Assembly: GCA_024305405.1 (NCBI GenBank)
Contig: JAKNDB010000098.1
Span: 2,246,001-2,310,000 of the forward strand
Source of the DNA: Dirofilaria immitis
Taxonomy: Eukaryota > Nematoda > Chromadorea > Rhabditida > Onchocercidae
Length of the DNA stretch: 64,000 bases
Reading direction: 5' to 3'
Positions 60,350 through 64,000 of this stretch are shown in pieces. The notes below the pieces were generated by a model. The model searched no databases, was not told the DNA's origin, and worked only from the letters and a program-made list of their open reading frames with translations. Within the stretch, counting starts at the first letter, position 1, and each line of letters begins with the position of its first letter. The position numbers and the translations under genes are program-made.

Positions 60350-60382
<33 letters not shown>

Positions 60383-60387
60383 TATTA

Positions 60388-60421
<34 letters not shown>
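60160..60421. repeat. Interrupted (TTA)n microsatellite
   Basis: About 80 trinucleotide units of TTA/ATT with TTG and CTA interruptions. It translates as poly-Tyr or poly-Leu, which explains the open frame at 60218-60421. Confidence 0.95.
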
Positions 60422-60422
<1 letters not shown>

Positions 60423-60987
60423 ATAAATATTATTATTTGATAAAAATACGATTTTTATTAAAGGAAAAAAATATGATCGGAAATTTTTTTGTATTATCGC
60501 AAATTATGATATAAAAAAATCAACAATCAAAGGATTAATTTTGAATGTATGTTGTATACATATATGCATGAATATTACTTATTATAAATATTAATTTTCT
60601 TTTTCTGATCATTGATCGCTTCTCATAAAACTATTTGTGCCAACAAATCCTTCTCACAAATATATTTATTACTGTAGTCTTACCAATTTTTAATTCATAA
60701 ATTTATCCGTTTTTTTTGTTGTCATTACGTTTTTACATAAACAAATTTAAATCTTTAATTAATAAAAAATTTTGAAATTAAAATTTCTATGATATTTGCA
60801 TGTATTTATTTATAATAATTATTTTATTTTCAATTCCAATTATTTTTATGTAAACAAATTTAAGTTTTTAATTAATAAAAAATATTGAAATTAGAATTTT
60901 AAATGTATTTATATATATATATGCAAATAATTATTAAAATATAAATCATATAAGAAATATAATTTGCTATTGTTAAACACAATAAAC

Positions 60988-61130
60988 GCGATGTTGGTGC
61001 AATGTGCATTCGAAATCTTTGCGCTCAATGCGTCTACAATTCGCACCATTGCGTCTACAATTCGCACCATTTATCGCAGCTAGCTGCGTTCTTCATCGAT
61101 CCACAAGCCAAGTGATCCACCACTAAAAGT
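60988..61130 (-). rRNA. 5.8S rRNA fragment with 21 bp duplication, probable pseudogene
   Basis: Read on the minus strand the segment begins ACTTTTAGTGGTGGATCACT, continues TGGATCGATGAAGAACGCAG and CTAGCTGCGATAAATGGTGC, and ends in AAGATTTCGAATGCACATTG. These are the near-invariant core words of nematode 5.8S rRNA. A 21 bp segment (61030-61050) is repeated exactly in tandem at 61051-61071, which would disrupt the folded molecule. Flanks are A/T-rich and may be ITS-like. No 18S sequence is seen on the high-coordinate side before the gene at 62024, and no 28S on the other side. It therefore looks like a dispersed rDNA fragment rather than a working unit. A chimeric assembly join is the alternative. 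Confidence 0.8.
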
Positions 61131-61844
61131 CGTTAAAAATTATTGTATCGAAATAAATAACAATTACATCATATTAGTCTATGTATGTGTATTATTTTGT
61201 TGATAGCATACTAGCTAAAATGCTTATTAATATTATCTGACGAATTTTCATTGATAATATCTATCATTTATCATAATTGATAATATATGAATGATTTTCT
61301 TTTTAAAGTTTTTTTTCCAAATATTTTTTGTTGGATTTTTTTCCAACCATAAATTACTAATAGTTTTATTTTAAATATTTTTCAAATAATCAATTCTTAA
61401 TCAAATAATCAATTTTTTACTGATTATTTGTTTTATTTGAAATAAAAAAAATTTTTTTCAAATCTAATATAGCTATTATTAGTAATAAAAATAATTTCTT
61501 GGAAAAGTAAAAATAAAAATTTTCAAAAAAAATTTAAGTTTTTGTTGAAATTTTTATAATTTCGAAAAGTATTGAAATTAATAATAGTCTTTTTAATATA
61601 ATTTGAAATTGAAATAAAATTTTGAAACTTCTTAAATTAATAATAAATTAATCGTGTATTAAATTATCTTATCAGTTTAGTTTTTTCTTTTAATATGCAT
61701 ATTTTAATTGATGATATTTCGAATTTTTATTCATTTTAGTTTTATGGATAATTTTTGGTATTAAAAATATCAAAGATGATTTTAATACTTAATTTTATTT
61801 AGAAATATATTTTCGAATCTTAGGATCTAAAATATTCTCAAATT

Positions 61845-61985
61845 TATAGACTTCAATTTCAAGGAAATATTGTCTAATTTTTAGACTGTGAAATATTCTC
61901 AAACTTCTAGACCATGAAATATTCTTGAATTTCTAGATTGTGAAATATTCTTGAATTTTTATAGCGAGAATAATCTCAAATTTTT
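61845..61985. repeat. About 32 bp x 4-5 tandem repeat
   Basis: GTGAAATATTCTCAAA.TTCTAGA-type units recur, ending just before the acceptor-like site at 61999. Confidence 0.8.
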
Positions 61986-61998
61986 TTATAAAAGTTAT

Positions 61999-62000
61999 AG
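61999..62000 (+). promoter_or_regulatory. Possible trans-splice (or cis) acceptor before the ZIP gene
   Basis: AAAGTTATAG ends 23 nt before the ATG at 62024. In the ATG frame a TGA lies between the two, so the ATG is a plausible start rather than an internal exon. Confidence 0.45.
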
Positions 62001-62023
62001 GCTGAAACATTGTACATCTTCAA

Positions 62024-63871
62024 ATGGATCAATTAACAAATAATCCTTATCCAATCAATTATAATCAATCAATAGCGTTGAGACCTGAGGCATGGCAAAG
62101 TATTATATTTTTATATCTGAATATTTTCATATTGATATAGGCATGATAAATTGAATATATTGATTTTGTGCTTTATAATTTTTAAAATTTCATGTTTCAT
62201 GCTATCACCGATAAAAATTTTTTATCAAATTGTCAACGATAATAGAATAATGATTTTTAAATAGAGAGGCATAAGGAAATAATTTAGAAATCTAACGACA
62301 ATAATAGAATAATGATTTTAATAAAATTATTCTATTATCATTAGTCATTGATAAAAATCAGTGATTTCCTAAAATCATTAGTTTTCTTACGATTTCTATG
62401 TTTATTTATTATTAAAATCATTTATTACTTTAAATGAGCAAACATAAAAATCGTAAGCAAAATAATAATTTTAGAAATCACTGGAAAAAATCACTGATTT
62501 TTATCAATTCAAAAGATAATGGAATAGTAATTTTAAATGAACAAACATAAAAATCGTAAAAAAATGATTTCAGAGATCATTGGAAGAAATCATTGGTTTT
62601 TATCAATCTAAAGATAACGGAATAGTGATTTTAAATAGAGAAGCATAAAAATCGTAAGAAAAAATAATGATTTTAGAGATCATAAAAAATAAATATGCAT
62701 TTTATATACCATAGGTATGTTAAAAGAAAGAACGAATATAACTTTTTATCAAAAAAATGCAATTAAATTTTACGTGAGAATTAAGAGGATAATTGGAAAT
62801 TAAATTCAAAATATGAATTATTTCAAATTTTTAATTAATAAATTAAATTTATAGCATGGGGTATTGGTATGATAATTGTAACAATCTCAGCATTTGCATC
62901 ACCAGCATGTATCATATTTGTACCATTATTGAATAAAAATCTTTATGAACGTGTTATGACATTTCTCGTAGCTCTTGGTATTGGGGCACTTTCGGCATCA
63001 GTCATTTTTATCATGTTACCACATGTAAGTTTTATCAATAATTTAAAACAGCCTAAATTAATTGTAATTTGTTGCAATTAAATAATTTTTTTTAATTAAA
63101 AATTTAATAAATATTTGAATTGAAAGTTTCAAAAATAAAAATTAATTAATAATTTTTATTTAAAATTTGATAAATTAAATATGATTAGATAATTTTTTTT
63201 TCTTTTAGGCTTTTCAAGTACCCGAAAATGAAGGAACAATAAAATCATTGATCATTATTGGATCATTATATACATTTTTGCCATTGATCGAATACTTAAA
63301 TATGCAATAGAAATTAAGCATGTGAGTTTTTCGAATTCTTTTATTTAATTTAAAATTTGATTTACAAAAAAAAAATTATTACTTATTCTAATTTCATTGC
63401 GAGAAAAATAAAATTTTTACTAATATCGAACAAAAGAAAAAAATGAAAGAAAAAAAAACGAAATATAAAAGAAATAATTTTTAAATTCGTTTTAAAATTT
63501 CTTTTTGTTTTTGTTTTTTTCCTACAAAGTATAATAATATTTTAGCGACGAAAATTGCGTAAAATTGCGAAAATTAACGAAAGCAATAAAAACGATTTAG
63601 CAATGGAATCAAGAAGTCATAAAAGTTCACATACAGATGATGAAATTGAGCAAATTCAGGTTTTATTTTAATCACTTCTTTTTTCCTAAATTTCATGAAT
63701 AAAATTTTCATTGATAAAGTTTATTTTAATTGCTATAAATTAAAATTAATTTCAAAAGCTAAATTATATTTATATGCAAATGAAAATTAAGTCCTATTCT
63801 CGAGAATAATACAATGAAAATTATAGGCTGAGATTAAAAGTTCAGCAGTTCATTCAGCAATCACCAGAACG
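62024..63871 (+). CDS. ZIP-family (SLC39-type) metal transporter, 5' part
   Basis: Exons: 62024-62099, 62855-63024, 63209-63321, 63546-63659, 63827-63871, then a donor; the rest lies beyond the window. The product opens with a short N-terminus (MDQLTNNPYPINYNQSIALR), then PEAWQTWGIGMIIVTISAFA (TM1), VPLLNKNLYERVMTFLVALG and IGALSASVIFIMLPHAF (TM2 with the family's LPHA motif). A third helix follows (GTIKSLIIIGSLYTFF...). The fourth and fifth exons encode a basic and polar cytosolic loop (RRKLRKIAKINESNKND; SRSHKSSHTDDEIEQIQ). ZIP proteins bring zinc or other divalent metals into the cytosol; the metal-binding helices 4 and 5 are not in view. One base appears missing from a T run at about 63277, where the frame hits TAG at 63308 but the next frame gives AIDRILKYAIEIKH ending at a GT donor. 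The first exon is less certain. Confidence 0.8.
62225..62690. repeat. Inverted and direct repeats in ZIP intron 1
   Basis: One unit in reverse orientation (62325-62420: AAAATCAGTGATTTCCTAAA, TTCTTACGATTTCTATGTTT) is followed by three direct copies of its complement (AAACATAAAAATCGTAAG.AA, TTTTAGAAATCACTGG, AAATCACTGATTTTTATCAA) up to 62690. The first pair can form a hairpin with about 90 nt arms. Confidence 0.8.
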
Positions 63872-64000
63872 GTATTTGTTCATTTTTTCTTTCTTTTTTA
63901 AAAAAAAGAAAAAATTAGAAATGATTATTTGACGAAATAATAATTTTTAATTGAAAAATTAATTAAATTTTTTTGGATAAAAATTAATTTTTTTAACTTT

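Larger units (their letters stand above)
57273..62023. other. Intergenic region with repeats and an rDNA fragment
   Basis: No exon-like frame on either strand. It contains the minisatellite at 58880-59130, the (TTA)n tract at 60160-60421, the 5.8S fragment at 60988-61130 and a short repeat at 61850-61980, with A/T-rich filler elsewhere. The 3' UTR of the preceding gene should lie just after 57272. Confidence 0.6.

Noticed and set aside
60218..60421. Leu/Tyr-rich open frame
   Set aside because: Translation of the (TTA)n microsatellite.

Overview
The window looks like nuclear DNA from a nematode, probably a spirurid or filarial-type worm. It is extremely A+T-rich (roughly four fifths A/T by eye). 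Genes are cut into many small exons with GT-AG introns. The families are typical of nematodes: a cuticlin-like ZP-domain protein, a nematode-type Cys-loop channel and a ZIP metal transporter. A nematode-like 5.8S rDNA fragment is also present. Three likely gene starts lie just behind splice-acceptor-like AG sites, as expected for spliced-leader trans-splicing. The exact species cannot be told from the sequence. Exon calls below were made by reading frame and phase by eye; protein families are named from motifs, not from a search.

Layout. (1) 1-2630: A/T-rich, minisatellites, no gene seen. (2) 2631-12376, minus strand: a seven-exon cuticlin-like gene whose exon lengths sum to an intact 358-codon frame. 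(3) 12377-19057: a divergent intergenic region packed with tandem repeats. (4) 19058-28639, plus strand: a Cys-loop ligand-gated ion channel gene of about 15 exons. Its introns hold a 1.2 kb inverted repeat, a fivefold duplication of an exon end with its splice donor, and other repeat arrays. (5) 28640-40369: nearly 12 kb of minisatellites with at most one orphan exon candidate. (6) 40370-about 43866, plus: a small secreted Lys/Glu/Ser-rich repeat protein. (7) 43867-48482: repeats. (8) 48483-57272, plus: a compact gene of about 28 exons encoding a large, mostly helical protein of about 1,200 residues that I do not recognise; it is the least A/T-rich part. (9) 57273-62023: intergenic, with a 5.8S rDNA fragment on the minus strand carrying a 21 bp tandem duplication. 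(10) 62024-end, plus: the 5' part of a ZIP-family metal transporter, continuing beyond the window.

Two themes stand out. First, four of the five genes are broken by apparent single-base shifts, mostly explained by one missing base in a short T or A run, while splice sites and the flanking protein sequence are intact. This looks more like a homopolymer-biased assembly error than gene decay, so ordinary gene callers will fragment these genes. Second, nearly every intron and intergenic stretch is made of locally unique minisatellites, several of which have copied pieces of exons or splice sites. I see no operon-like functional link between neighbours. No tRNA gene, CRISPR array, virus or autonomous transposon coding region was found.
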